This document shows positions 26,413 through 35,410 of a stretch of DNA of 64,000 nt, piece after piece. Origin of the DNA: an uncultured Acetatifactor sp. (lineage in GTDB: Bacteria > Bacillota > Clostridia > Lachnospirales > Lachnospiraceae); NCBI GenBank assembly GCA_947625255.1, contig CANQNT010000004.1:1-64000 (forward strand), given 5' to 3'. Position numbers and translations under genes: made by a program. How positions within the stretch are numbered: the first letter of the stretch is position 1; each line of letters opens with the position of its first letter. Under the pieces are notes generated by a model. That model searched no databases, was not told where the DNA came from, and saw only the letters and a list, made by a program, of their open reading frames with translations.

Positions 26413-27764
26413 TCGCTCAATTCCTTTCCAACTCGGTTCTCCAAATCCTTTTCCACCGTTTCCAATTCCTCTTCTTCCAGGATCACCTTCATGCTCCAGG
26501 GCGGAACCGGCGCTCTATTTTCATCCTCATTTAAAAAGGCGAATATCACGTCGTAATCCGGCATTTTTTCAGGATAAAGCCCGTAACCATCCGTAAAATA
26601 AATAAGCCCCTTCAGATTTTCAAATTCTTTCTGATCCCGCAATGTCTCCACATAATCGAACACCGGTCGAAAGTCCGTAGCCCCAAAACCCTGCAGCTTC
26701 CCATATTGGAGAAAGACGTCAAACTCCTCCTGAGTCGTAATCTTCGTATCGCTTTGGACTTCACTGTCACATTGAATAATATGGACATTGATTTTGGAGA
26801 AAAAATTCTCCGTGCTTTTTAATAAGGAATAGGTTTTCTTCAGAAAGGCTCTTACGATCACGCCGCGGCAGGAAGCGGAGGTATCAATGGCGATCACGAA
26901 TTCCTTAACCTTGGAAGCCTCCCGATATTCCAGGGGTTCAATTAGGGGCATATTCCCATAATGCTCCAAACCATAGTGATAATAGATGTAATCAAATTCT
27001 TCATCATTCAGGGTAATATCTTCACTGATCACTGTAAATTTCCGCAGAATGGCCCCATAATCATAATGATCCCTGGTGGCCTCCTCCAGATTCCTCTGCA
27101 GCGTTTCACTGCCGGATTTTCCCTTGGTAAAGGATTTTAAGTCTGCCTTGACCCGCTCACTGATTTTCTTCCACTGCTCCCTCGTTACAAGCAGTTCCTC
27201 CCGAGGTCTCCAAAACACATGAAGATCTTTCCGAAAAAGCCTCATCAGTTCTTCCCGCTCCGAAGCCGTGAGCGACTGATGTCGAAAATAGCAATATAAA
27301 CGGTCAGCGGTTAATCCCCCCGCATCCTCTTTCAGAACCTCCAGCTTCATCTCCGCGTCCGCGTCATCAGGAAGCCATACATTCCCCAGACGCATCTCCA
27401 GAATCGTGCTTTCCACCGCCAAATCCGCCGCCAAATCCCAAAGATCCGTTTCCAGCTTCTGATACTGGAAACCATGATAAAAGACGCAATGCAATAAGGC
27501 ATGAAGATAACAGCGTGCAACACGGGCTGGGTCCGCCTGATATTCTTTAAGTACCCATATGGGATCATAATAAAGCACAGACCCATCCGCGGCCATACCG
27601 CCCAATCCTTTTTTTTCTACGGGCTTCAGCGCTGCCAGAGCACCGTCCAGAAAACGCAGGGACACCAAAATATGATCCCTGCACAGGGACAACACTTGGA
27701 CAGAGAGCTTTTTCATCTGAGTTGAACGGACATTTTCTTCCAATTCCTTAGACTGTGCCGACAT
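26409..27764 (-). CDS. VWA-domain, DUF2201-like putative metallopeptidase
   Basis: A 451-residue partner of the MoxR ATPase. The N-terminal half resembles the DUF2201 metallopeptidase-like region with a His-rich helix HALLHCVFYH (88-97), a variant of HExxH without the Glu. The C-terminal half is a VWA domain with an intact metal-ion site DTSAS (294-298). The Pro/Glu-rich ending follows the VWA fold. GGAG precedes the ATG, and a consensus promoter lies about 75 nt upstream. The pair probably works as a chaperone or quality-control module in the cytoplasm. Confidence 0.88.
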   Translation of the reverse strand: MSAQSKELEENVRSTQMKKLSVQVLSLCRDHILVSLRFLDGALAALKPVEKKGLGGMAADGSVLYYDPIWVLKEYQADPARVARCYLHALLHCVFYHGFQYQKLETDLWDLAADLAVESTILEMRLGNVWLPDDADAEMKLEVLKEDAGGLTADRLYCYFRHQSLTASEREELMRLFRKDLHVFWRPREELLVTREQWKKISERVKADLKSFTKGKSGSETLQRNLEEATRDHYDYGAILRKFTVISEDITLNDEEFDYIYYHYGLEHYGNMPLIEPLEYREASKVKEFVIAIDTSASCRGVIVRAFLKKTYSLLKSTENFFSKINVHIIQCDSEVQSDTKITTQEEFDVFLQYGKLQGFGATDFRPVFDYVETLRDQKEFENLKGLIYFTDGYGLYPEKMPDYDVIFAFLNEDENRAPVPPWSMKVILEEEELETVEKDLENRVGKELSE

Positions 27765-27845
27765 GTCAAAACTCCTTTATCCCTACGCCAAGCCAAATCA
27801 GGCTTTTACGGAATCAAATCGATTCCCAAGCATTTTTTCCTCTAT

Positions 27846-27874
27846 AACATACCGAAAATTAACGCCAATGTCAA
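27846..27874 (-). promoter_or_regulatory. Sigma-A promoter for the VWA/MoxR/LRR/GH35 run
   Basis: On the minus strand TTGACA (27869-27874) and TATGTT (27846-27851) are separated by 17 nt. The expected leader is about 75 nt. Confidence 0.75.
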
Positions 27875-27954
27875 GCCGTGAAGTAATTTCCACAACAACA
27901 CACAACATCGCCGTTAAATCCTTTTTCTGTATCATTGAATCTCAAAAAAAACAA

Positions 27955-27983
27955 TTGACACCGTTCTTCTTCCATATTATAGT
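27955..27983 (+). promoter_or_regulatory. Sigma-A promoter for rubrerythrin
   Basis: TTGACA (27955-27960) and TATAGT (27978-27983) are separated by 17 nt. The start codon follows at 28025. Confidence 0.8.
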
Positions 27984-27987
27984 AAAA

Positions 27988-28002
27988 TGGTAATGATTCT
28001 TA
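27988..28002 (+). promoter_or_regulatory. Fur/PerR-like operator in the rubrerythrin promoter
   Basis: TGGTAAT-G-ATTCTTA resembles the 7-1-7 Fur-family box (TGATAAT-N-ATTATCA) with 6/7 and 5/7 matches. It covers the predicted transcription start, where repressor binding would block initiation. Which Fur-family member would bind is not known. Confidence 0.5.
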
Positions 28003-28024
28003 TTAACAAAAGGAGGAATCCAAG

Positions 28025-28561
28025 ATGTCCAAGTATGCAGGAACAAAAACCGAAAAAAATTTGTGGGAAGCTTTTGCGGGGGAGTCCCAGGCCAGAAATA
28101 AGTACACTTATTTCGCATCCGTAGCAAAGAAAGCGGGATATGAGCAGATCGCGGAGCTGTTTTTAAAGACGGCTGACAATGAGAAAGAACATGCGAAGCT
28201 TTGGTTTAAAGAATTGGGCGAATTAGGCGACACGGCGCAGAATCTGCTTCACGCGGCCGAGGGCGAAAACGCCGAATGGACCGATATGTATGAGCGTATG
28301 GCAAAAGAAGCCGAGGAAGAAGGGTTTCCCGAGCTTGCCGCCCGTTTCCGCGGTGTCGCAGCCATCGAGAAGTCCCATGAGGAGCGTTATCGCGCGTTAT
28401 TATATAATGTGGAGACCAAGCAGGTATTTGAAAAGAGCGGCGTGCAGGTATGGGAATGCCGTAATTGCGGCCACATTGTGGTAGGGACCAAAGCCCCCGA
28501 AGTTTGCCCTGTGTGTAACCATCCCCAGAGCTACTTCGAGGTTCGCAAGGAAAATTACTAA
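28025..28561 (+). CDS. rbr: Rubrerythrin
   Basis: A 178-residue non-haem iron peroxidase that reduces hydrogen peroxide in anaerobes. The ferritin-like four-helix domain (about 1-138) carries the diiron ligands ([31 protein letters not shown]). A C-terminal rubredoxin domain (about 142-178) binds one iron through two Cys pairs, CRNCGH and CPVCNHP. AGGAGG precedes the ATG. The promoter carries a Fur/PerR-like box, fitting peroxide- or iron-responsive control, which is usual for this gene. Confidence 0.96.
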   Translation: MSKYAGTKTEKNLWEAFAGESQARNKYTYFASVAKKAGYEQIAELFLKTADNEKEHAKLWFKELGELGDTAQNLLHAAEGENAEWTDMYERMAKEAEEEGFPELAARFRGVAAIEKSHEERYRALLYNVETKQVFEKSGVQVWECRNCGHIVVGTKAPEVCPVCNHPQSYFEVRKENY

Positions 28562-28593
28562 ATCGGCCTTGGAAAGGTACCTTTCGGCCCGCC

Positions 28594-30420
28594 TTATTCC
28601 ACCGTCACGGATTTCGCCAGATTTCTGGGCTTATCCACATCGCAGCCCCGTCCCACCGCCACATAGTAGCCAAAAAGCTGAAGCGGTATGATGGCAAGAG
28701 AATTGGCAAAAATTGGTTCCGTAATCGGCAGGTAAATTACATAATCCGAGGCCTTTTCGATGGCCAGGTTTCCTTCTCCCGTCAGAGCCATGACAAAAGC
28801 GCCTCTGGCCTTGACCTCGACCATGTTGCTGATGGTCTTCTGGTACAAGTAGGGCTGGGTGGATACCGCCACTACCAACGTTCCCTCTTCAATCAGGGAT
28901 ATGGTGCCGTGCTTTAATTCTCCTGCCGCATAGGCCTCGGAATGTACATAGGATATCTCCTTCAGCTTCAAGGAGCCTTCCAGGGAGATTGCGAAATCAA
29001 TTCCCCTTCCCATAAAGAATATGTCCCTGGCCCCCAGATAACGGTTTGCGAAATGTTGAATTTTTTCTTTTTGCCCCAATAAAAGTTCAATCTGGTCAGG
29101 CAGTCTGCGCAAAGCCTGCAATAGATTTTGAAACCGTTCCTCTGTCACCGTACCTTTTACTCTGGCCAGCTTCATTGCCAGGAGATAGAGCGCCGCAAGC
29201 TGGGCGCTGTAAGCCTTGGTGGTGGCCACCGCGATTTCCGGTCCGGCCCAAGTGTACATCACGCTATCCGCCTCCCTGGCAATGGAGCTTCCTACCACAT
29301 TGACAATCCCCAACACCCGGAACCCTCTTTTCCTGGATTCCCGCAGGGCGGCAAGAGAATCCGCCGTTTCCCCGGATTGGCTGATAATAATGACCAGACC
29401 ATTCTCTTCCAAAATGGGATCCCGATAACGAAATTCGCTGGCCACCTCTACCTCCACGCCTACCCGGGCCAGGTTCTCGATCACATATTTGCCCGTCACC
29501 CCGGCATGATAAGCAGACCCACAAGCCACAATATATATCTTATGAATGGCCCGCAGCTCTTCATCCGTCATTTTCAGTTCGTCGATCACGATTTCATTAT
29601 TCCGAATTCGCGGAGAAAGCGTATCAGCCACTGTCCGCGGCTGTTCATACATTTCTTTCAGCATGAAATGTTCATAACCCGCTTTTTCCGCCGCATCCGC
29701 ATCCCAATCGATACTGACGGCCTCTTTCTCTATTTCCTCTTCATCCACGGAATAAAAACGCATCCCGTCTTTCCGAAGACACGCCACCTCCTGATTATCC
29801 ATGTAATAAACCGTTCTGGTATAGCGCAGGATTGCCGGCACGTCCGAAGCAATAAAGCAGCCATCCTCCCCTTGTCCCACAATTAAGGGGCTGTCCTTTC
29901 GGGCCGCGAACACTTCCTCCGGATGATCCGCGAAGACGATTCCCAACGCATAAGATCCCTCCACCCTATGCAGCACTTTGGTAATGGCCTCCAGGGGATT
30001 CCCCCGATAATAATAATCAAGAAGATGTGCCAGTACCTCCGTATCCGTCTCCGATACAAACCGGCAGCCCCGTGCCTCCATTTTTTTCTTTAATGGAATA
30101 TAATTTTCAATAATGCCATTATGAACCACCGCGATGGTTCCGGACTGATTGGTATGGGGATGAGAATTTGCGTCGCTGGGAGCTCCGTGCGTCGCCCAAC
30201 GGGTATGTCCGATTCCCAACGTCCCGGGCATAGTCTCGCCTCCCCGTGTTAAATTTTCCAGAATTTTCAATCGGCCCACGGCCTTTTTGGTCACAATCCG
30301 CTCCCCATCATAAATCGCCATTCCCGCGGAGTCATAACCGCGATATTCCAGCTTGGACAAGCCGTCCAAAATGATGGGTGCCGCCTGCCGGGTTCCAATA
30401 TATCCTACGATTCCACACAT
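28594..30420 (-). CDS. glmS: Glucosamine-6-phosphate synthase (isomerising)
   Basis: A 608-residue enzyme forming glucosamine 6-phosphate from fructose 6-phosphate and glutamine, feeding UDP-GlcNAc synthesis. The N-terminal glutaminase domain starts with the catalytic Cys (MCGIVGYIG) and has HTRWATHG. Two SIS sugar-isomerase domains follow (ISQSGETADS and the second near residue 460). The C-terminus ends KSVTVE. It starts only 3 nt after the stop of the GT2 gene upstream, so it is co-transcribed with surface-glycan genes. No glmS ribozyme is present in the leader. Confidence 0.97.
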   Translation of the reverse strand: MCGIVGYIGTRQAAPIILDGLSKLEYRGYDSAGMAIYDGERIVTKKAVGRLKILENLTRGGETMPGTLGIGHTRWATHGAPSDANSHPHTNQSGTIAVVHNGIIENYIPLKKKMEARGCRFVSETDTEVLAHLLDYYYRGNPLEAITKVLHRVEGSYALGIVFADHPEEVFAARKDSPLIVGQGEDGCFIASDVPAILRYTRTVYYMDNQEVACLRKDGMRFYSVDEEEIEKEAVSIDWDADAAEKAGYEHFMLKEMYEQPRTVADTLSPRIRNNEIVIDELKMTDEELRAIHKIYIVACGSAYHAGVTGKYVIENLARVGVEVEVASEFRYRDPILEENGLVIIISQSGETADSLAALRESRKRGFRVLGIVNVVGSSIAREADSVMYTWAGPEIAVATTKAYSAQLAALYLLAMKLARVKGTVTEERFQNLLQALRRLPDQIELLLGQKEKIQHFANRYLGARDIFFMGRGIDFAISLEGSLKLKEISYVHSEAYAAGELKHGTISLIEEGTLVVAVSTQPYLYQKTISNMVEVKARGAFVMALTGEGNLAIEKASDYVIYLPITEPIFANSLAIIPLQLFGYYVAVGRGCDVDKPRNLAKSVTVE

Positions 30421-30423
30421 ATC

Positions 30424-31422
30424 TTATGCTTTCCTTTCTTCTTCCGATCGTCCATATCCCCTGGAAGCGTCAACGCCGGCCACTTCCCTCCGCCTGCTTT
30501 CCTGCTTCCAATATTCCTGATTGTCCGTAAAAGCCAACACCCACTTCTTTGGAAGCTTCCGATACCGCTTCCCCAACAGATAACCCGCATATTTACAAAC
30601 GGTTTGCAAATAAAAATATGGGATTTTTCCATACAGGCCATTGTGCCAGAGATACCCGGTTGTCTGCAACACCATCTTTTTTCCCTCGGACTCCGATGAC
30701 ACATCCGCAAAGACCTCCGGATGATCCGCCTGGGACACGCCCAAATCAAAATTCCTATGAAACTGCTGACGAATGGTATCATTATGGGAATGAACCACTT
30801 TTGCATCGGCCACATAGGCAATCTTGTACCCCGCCTTAATGGCTCCTGCCGCGTAAATCATATCTTCATTAAAAATAGTATGCCGCACAAAGCCTCCCAA
30901 TTCCTCATAAACATCTCTGCGGTAGGCCGCGCAAACATTTGAGCAAAAATAAGTCTTAATTCCCAATTCCCCCATATCCTCCGCCGATTTTATCCGGGAC
31001 TGCTCCGGATAATTAAAGCGCCGCATATATTTCTCAATTTCCCCGCAATCCGCAGCGGGAAGCTGTCTGGCATAGGAGACCGCCACCCCGTCATGAAGCG
31101 CCGAAACCAGACGTTCCACCAAAAATTCGTCCTCCGGCATGGCATCCTGCGTCATCATGATAAAAAATTCCCCTTCGGAGCGCTTCACTCCTTCCCTCCG
31201 GGTCCTGCCATGATCGAACTCCCGCTTGGACAAATGGTAGAGTCTGATTTTCTTATGCTGTTCCAGAAAGCGTGTCCCGTAGACCAGTTGTTCAAAATAT
31301 TTTTCTTCCGTGTTCATCAAAATAATGTTTTGAACGGAAATTGTCTGCCGCTCCAACCGTTCCACCAATGTAAAAAGCGTTTTTCCCGGCTTATATACCG
31401 GGATAATTACGTCAATGTCCAT
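30424..31422 (-). CDS. GT2 glycosyltransferase (rhamnosyltransferase-like)
   Basis: A 332-residue GT-A fold glycosyltransferase. The N-terminal IDVIIPVYKPG strand-loop binds the nucleotide sugar, and the metal-binding segment reads MMTQDAMPED where many GT2 enzymes have DxD. The C-terminal part (after about 270) is basic and may contact the membrane (YFYLQTVCKYAGYLLGK). It resembles rhamnosyltransferases of rhamnan-type glycans; the sugar is not certain. The start at 31422 has GGAGG 6 nt upstream. It is directly coupled to glmS. Confidence 0.85.
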   Translation of the reverse strand: MDIDVIIPVYKPGKTLFTLVERLERQTISVQNIILMNTEEKYFEQLVYGTRFLEQHKKIRLYHLSKREFDHGRTRREGVKRSEGEFFIMMTQDAMPEDEFLVERLVSALHDGVAVSYARQLPAADCGEIEKYMRRFNYPEQSRIKSAEDMGELGIKTYFCSNVCAAYRRDVYEELGGFVRHTIFNEDMIYAAGAIKAGYKIAYVADAKVVHSHNDTIRQQFHRNFDLGVSQADHPEVFADVSSESEGKKMVLQTTGYLWHNGLYGKIPYFYLQTVCKYAGYLLGKRYRKLPKKWVLAFTDNQEYWKQESRRREVAGVDASRGYGRSEEERKA

Positions 31423-31569
31423 TTCTCCTCCCTGATTGCAGTTCCCCGCGTCCACGTTCAGCAGACTCACGCTCCCTGATCTTTGGCGCATCCCCAAATA
31501 CCGGCGCAGCAAGACTCTCTCCTTTGGGGCGTGTCCCCCATCACCAATTCTCAGGTACGCCTCGGCCTT

Positions 31570-31593
31570 AAAGAAAGGAGCCTTGCGGCTCCC
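31570..31593 (-). terminator. Rho-independent terminator after the LCP gene
   Basis: On the minus strand GGAGCC pairs with GGCTCC across GCAA and is followed by TTTCTTT, 14 nt past the LCP stop. Confidence 0.8.
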
Positions 31594-31606
31594 TTCTCTG
31601 GTTTTC

Positions 31607-32755
31607 TTAATTCTTCAGACGGTCTTTCGTATCTGTCTCAATTTGCTTCGTGTACTCCTGCACCGTGCTGGGTACGGTATAATTTTCATCCCCAAAGAGG
31701 AACTCGTGGAGCCACACCACGTTGGATTCCAGGCTTAAAGGAATGACACAATCGCCCTTGGCTCCTCCCATACCCGCTGTACTCAGAGCATCCAACTGAG
31801 GGAAACCGTCTTCACCCACAATCTTATAATTCGCCACCTCAGTTAAATAAGGAAGAATGTCATCAGAGGTCAGGGAAGTCACCACATGCTTCATGGCATC
31901 CTCAAAAACCTTGGTCAAAGTATTGATATCCGCTTGTTTCACCTGATCCTCAATCGCCATCAGCACTTCACGCTGACTGGCGGCTCTCGCAAAATCGTTG
32001 CCCGTCCTATAACGGATACGACAATACGCCGCGGCCTGTAGGCCGTTCAGCTTTTGATAGCCCGTCTTAGTCACTTTTGTATAGCTGTTGGGATCCTCAG
32101 GATCTCCTCCCAGCGTTTTCACGATACTATACTGATAATTGTTGATATGCAGAAGCTCTGTGTCATCCACATCCAGGTAAACGCCGCCCAGACCGTCCAC
32201 AACGTCAATCAGACCCTCATATCCAATGGAAATATAATCCGTTATGTTCAAGCCCAGATTGGAATTCAGCATCTTGATAGCCTGCTCACCGCCGCCAACA
32301 TGATAAGCATGGTTCGCTTTCCGATAGTTGTCTCCATCCGCCCCGGGATTGGTATTCAAATAAGTATCACGATACACACTGACCAGCTTGATATTACCGG
32401 TATCCAGATTGATGCTGGCAATAATGATCGTGTCGCTGTGGCCGCCCTTGACCAATTCTGCTTCACTATTGGCATCAATACCGAACAAGGCAATATTCCA
32501 ATAACCTTTCATCGTGCTGACAGGGCTCTCAATATCCTCTTGCACTTCTGACGGAATTGCCAGGGATTCAGGCTCACTGGGAAGCGGATCAATTTTCGGG
32601 CCTTCTCCGCCCCGGCTGAATACCAGGAACAACACGCCTACCATCGCTGCCAGTAAAACAATCTCCACTACGAAAATAATGTACTTCCTCTTTCTTCTGG
32701 TCGCTCTCTGCCGTTCAAGATCTCTTTGCTTAAATTGTCTCGAATTTGTTTCCAT
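31607..32755 (-). CDS. LytR-CpsA-Psr (LCP) family glycopolymer ligase
   Basis: A 382-residue membrane-anchored LCP enzyme. A basic N-terminus (RRKRKY) precedes one membrane helix (about 30-50); the extracellular LCP domain runs about 85-320 with the family segments IALFGIDAN, GHSDTIIIASI, SVYRDTYL and the Arg-rich YCRIRYRTGNDFARAASQREV. LCP proteins transfer undecaprenyl-linked polymers to peptidoglycan, so this is the likely wall ligase for the locus's glycan. The ATG at 32755 has GGGAG upstream and was preferred to a TTG at 32788 that overlaps the preceding stop. Confidence 0.94.
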   Translation of the reverse strand: METNSRQFKQRDLERQRATRRKRKYIIFVVEIVLLAAMVGVLFLVFSRGGEGPKIDPLPSEPESLAIPSEVQEDIESPVSTMKGYWNIALFGIDANSEAELVKGGHSDTIIIASINLDTGNIKLVSVYRDTYLNTNPGADGDNYRKANHAYHVGGGEQAIKMLNSNLGLNITDYISIGYEGLIDVVDGLGGVYLDVDDTELLHINNYQYSIVKTLGGDPEDPNSYTKVTKTGYQKLNGLQAAAYCRIRYRTGNDFARAASQREVLMAIEDQVKQADINTLTKVFEDAMKHVVTSLTSDDILPYLTEVANYKIVGEDGFPQLDALSTAGMGGAKGDCVIPLSLESNVVWLHEFLFGDENYTVPSTVQEYTKQIETDTKDRLKN

Positions 32756-32784
32756 TCTCGCTTTCTCCCTTGTGCGCATATCGC

Positions 32785-34191
32785 TCAATATGCGTTTTTA
32801 TTAATAAACCCTGTAAAAAAGGTCATTAACATAATTTTCAGATCAAATCCCAGGGTCCAGTTCTCAATATAATATAAATCGTAATCGATGCGCTTCCGAA
32901 TGGATGTGTCCCCACGATAACCGCTGACCTGGGCCCAGCCCGTAAGCCCCGGCCTGACCTGATGCTTTACCATGTAGCGCGGGATCTCCTGACGGAATTT
33001 CTCCACGAACAACGGTCTCTCAGGTCTGGGTCCCACCAGACTCATATCCCCTTTCAGAATGTTAAAAAGCTGCGGCAGCTCGTCCAGGCTTGTCCCCCGC
33101 AAGAAGCGGCCGAAAGGCGTGACCCTTGGATCCCCCCGGGTAGTCCAGGACTTGAGTTCTTCTCCAGGCGGCTGCATCGCCATACTCCGGAATTTATACA
33201 TATAGAAAGTCTTGTTGTGCAGCCCCACCCTTTCCTGCCTGAAGATCACCGGTCCCGGGCTGGTGCCTTTGATGATCAGCGCGATCAGCAGCATAATGGG
33301 AGAAGTAATCACGATAGCGATCAGGGATCCCACAATATCCACGGTCCTCTTAACCACCACGTTAAACGTATTGGTCAGCGGCACATGACGGATATTGATC
33401 ACCGGGAGTCCCATCAGATCCTCCGTATAAGGATGAGTAGGAATCAGGCTGTTATAATCAGGGATGAACTTCGTGTGAACGCCCGCTTTCTCACAGATAT
33501 CCACGATTTCTTCCAATCGGTCATAGTCTTTCAGGGGCAAGGTAATCGCGATTTCATCCATTTTATTCTCCGGTAAAATATATTCCAGATTCCCAATGGA
33601 GCCCAGCACCTTAATGCCCCTGTACATGGCCCCGTGAGGTACATGCTCGTCCAGAATCCCGCACACCACATATCCCCACTGCGGATTATCCAGAATCCGA
33701 TCAATATACTCTTCCGCGGCCCTGGAATACCCAACCAGCAAAATATGCTTTAAGTTATATCCCTTGCTGCGCATGGTCTGCAAACTTTTTCTCAGAATCA
33801 ATCTGGAGCAGCTTGTAAAAAACACGTTCAGACAAAAGAATATAAAAATCATGCTTCGGGAAATATTGATTTCTTTCAGCACTACATACAAAAATAAAAT
33901 AAACGCCGCTATCCCAATGGCATTGGCTTGTATAATACTGAAAATCTCATGCCTGCGCCGGGAAGTCCGTTTGGGCGTGTACACATTGCACTTATAATAA
34001 AGGAGCATATACAACGGCACAATGGCAAACAACAAGAACAAATAATCCCTGGCCGGCAAAACGCCCGTTTCGGGCCCCATTCCAATGACATTGAATTTGA
34101 TATAATATGCTAAAACATAGGAAACTGCCGTGATGACTGCGTCCATCATCAAATGCAGCCTGTTGAGTACCTTTTGGTTATCTCTGATCAT
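32785..34191 (-). CDS. Polyprenyl-phosphate sugar-1-phosphate transferase (WbaP/CpsE type)
   Basis: A 468-residue initiating transferase that places a sugar 1-phosphate on undecaprenyl phosphate. About five N-terminal membrane helices and a CoA-binding-like domain ([17 protein letters not shown]) precede the C-terminal bacterial sugar transferase domain. That domain has RQERVGL, YKFRSM, the [12 protein letters not shown] motif and GPRPERP, with the [15 protein letters not shown] signature. The start at 34191 is chosen because typical members begin MIRDNQK; GGGTGA lies upstream. An in-frame ATG at 34290 is a less likely alternative. It heads a unit with the LCP ligase. Confidence 0.93.
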   Translation of the reverse strand: MIRDNQKVLNRLHLMMDAVITAVSYVLAYYIKFNVIGMGPETGVLPARDYLFLLFAIVPLYMLLYYKCNVYTPKRTSRRRHEIFSIIQANAIGIAAFILFLYVVLKEINISRSMIFIFFCLNVFFTSCSRLILRKSLQTMRSKGYNLKHILLVGYSRAAEEYIDRILDNPQWGYVVCGILDEHVPHGAMYRGIKVLGSIGNLEYILPENKMDEIAITLPLKDYDRLEEIVDICEKAGVHTKFIPDYNSLIPTHPYTEDLMGLPVINIRHVPLTNTFNVVVKRTVDIVGSLIAIVITSPIMLLIALIIKGTSPGPVIFRQERVGLHNKTFYMYKFRSMAMQPPGEELKSWTTRGDPRVTPFGRFLRGTSLDELPQLFNILKGDMSLVGPRPERPLFVEKFRQEIPRYMVKHQVRPGLTGWAQVSGYRGDTSIRKRIDYDLYYIENWTLGFDLKIMLMTFFTGFINKNAY

Positions 34192-34319
34192 ATCCGTCAC
34201 CCGGTTACAAAAACGGCACCCCGCCGCCCACAGACGGTCTCGGATTTCCTTTACCCGTTTACAATGTACAACAAATTCAGACCATACCATTCATAAAGCC
34301 GCAAATCCATGCTACAGGT

Positions 34320-34348
34320 ATTGTACAATAAGATCGCTTAATCGGCAA
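34320..34348 (-). promoter_or_regulatory. Promoter for the sugar transferase-LCP unit
   Basis: On the minus strand TTGCCG (34343-34348) and TACAAT (34320-34325) are separated by 17 nt, in a 244-nt intergenic gap. The leader would be about 120 nt. Confidence 0.6.
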
Positions 34349-34435
34349 CTTAAGAATTTATGAAGCCATTTCTTAATATAATTTAAAAATTTGTTCGAAA
34401 ATCGTTCTAAAAAGGGGAACAATAAGGCAAAAAGA

Positions 34436-35410
34436 TTATTTTTTATCAAGCAGACGAAAAAGATTCCGGTAAAGCTGGCCCTGAATTGCCAGATAATTTC
34501 TCCAATGCTTCCATTCATGGCGCACTTTGGCCCCACGGCCCTGCTCGGTTGACAGGCGCTTCCAGCCTTGATACAGTCCCTCAAGGTATAGAGTACCCAT
34601 TTTTTTGCCAAGAAAGAAACACGTTTTGATAGTAAATCCTGCCAAAAGAAACGGCGAATTCAGCAAAATCTGCCAAAGCGGCATATTTTTGCCGATAAGA
34701 TAGACGCTGTTGGCTGACGCGAGTCTCGTCTTAAAAGGATTATAGCGGGAACCGGAAGCGGCGCTCCCCGCGTGAAGCACCCGGGCGCCGGGTTCATACC
34801 AATTCTCATACCCATAAATCCGGGCGCGATAGCCAATGTCCACATCCTCCAGATAAGCGAAGTGTGCCTCGTCAAAATATCCGATTTGCGCAAAAACCGC
34901 CCTGCGGTACAAGGCCGCGCCTCCGCAGGCGGAAAAAACACGCGCCGGAACATCGTACCGGTCCGCGGGCCGTCCCTTTCCCCGGGAAAAAGCCCACCCA
35001 AAAGCGCAGTAACAATCTCCCGCGCTATCGATTCTGTCATGATGATCCCATTGAAGCATCCTGGCACTGACCGAGAAAATTTTCTCATCCCGCTCCATGG
35101 CCTGATACAAGGCCTTGACAAACCCCTTAAGAACCACAGTATCATTGTTGAGCAAAAGCACATAAGGAGTTTGCGCCCTCTGAATGCCCAGATTGACCGC
35201 ATGACAAAAGCCGGTATTCTCCGGCAGACAAATCAACTCCGCCCAGGGATACCGGTCCTTTAGCAATTGCACGCTGCCGTCTGCGGAACCATTGTCAATG
35301 ACCAGCACCCGGAAAAGCGACTGCTCCTCCAGGTCCCGCAGACTGTCCAGACAACCCGCAAGATACTTAATCCCATTGTAATTAGGAATCACTACTGTGA
35401 CACGTTCCAT
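34436..35410 (-). CDS. GT2 glycosyltransferase
   Basis: A 324-residue family 2 glycosyltransferase. VTVVIPNYNG begins the nucleotide-binding half, LLNNDTVV holds the Asp pair of the metal site, and LEDVDIGYRARIYG is the acceptor-side motif with catalytic acid. A hydrophobic C-terminal segment near LLNSPFLLAGFTIK suggests membrane contact. The start at 35410 overlaps the end of the preceding GT2 gene by 19 bp, indicating translational coupling. It resembles rhamnosyl- or N-acetylhexosaminyl-transferases; the sugar is unknown. Confidence 0.88.
   Translation of the reverse strand: MERVTVVIPNYNGIKYLAGCLDSLRDLEEQSLFRVLVIDNGSADGSVQLLKDRYPWAELICLPENTGFCHAVNLGIQRAQTPYVLLLNNDTVVLKGFVKALYQAMERDEKIFSVSARMLQWDHHDRIDSAGDCYCAFGWAFSRGKGRPADRYDVPARVFSACGGAALYRRAVFAQIGYFDEAHFAYLEDVDIGYRARIYGYENWYEPGARVLHAGSAASGSRYNPFKTRLASANSVYLIGKNMPLWQILLNSPFLLAGFTIKTCFFLGKKMGTLYLEGLYQGWKRLSTEQGRGAKVRHEWKHWRNYLAIQGQLYRNLFRLLDKK

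Noticed and set aside
24853..27764. Toxin-antitoxin or phage-defence reading of the AAA/VWA pair
   Set aside because: The domains match MoxR and VWA/DUF2201 chaperone partners, and no nuclease or other effector gene is adjacent.
31423..31606. glmS ribozyme upstream of the GT2-glmS unit
   Set aside because: None of the conserved ribozyme core sequence is present; the region only holds the LCP terminator and unremarkable sequence.
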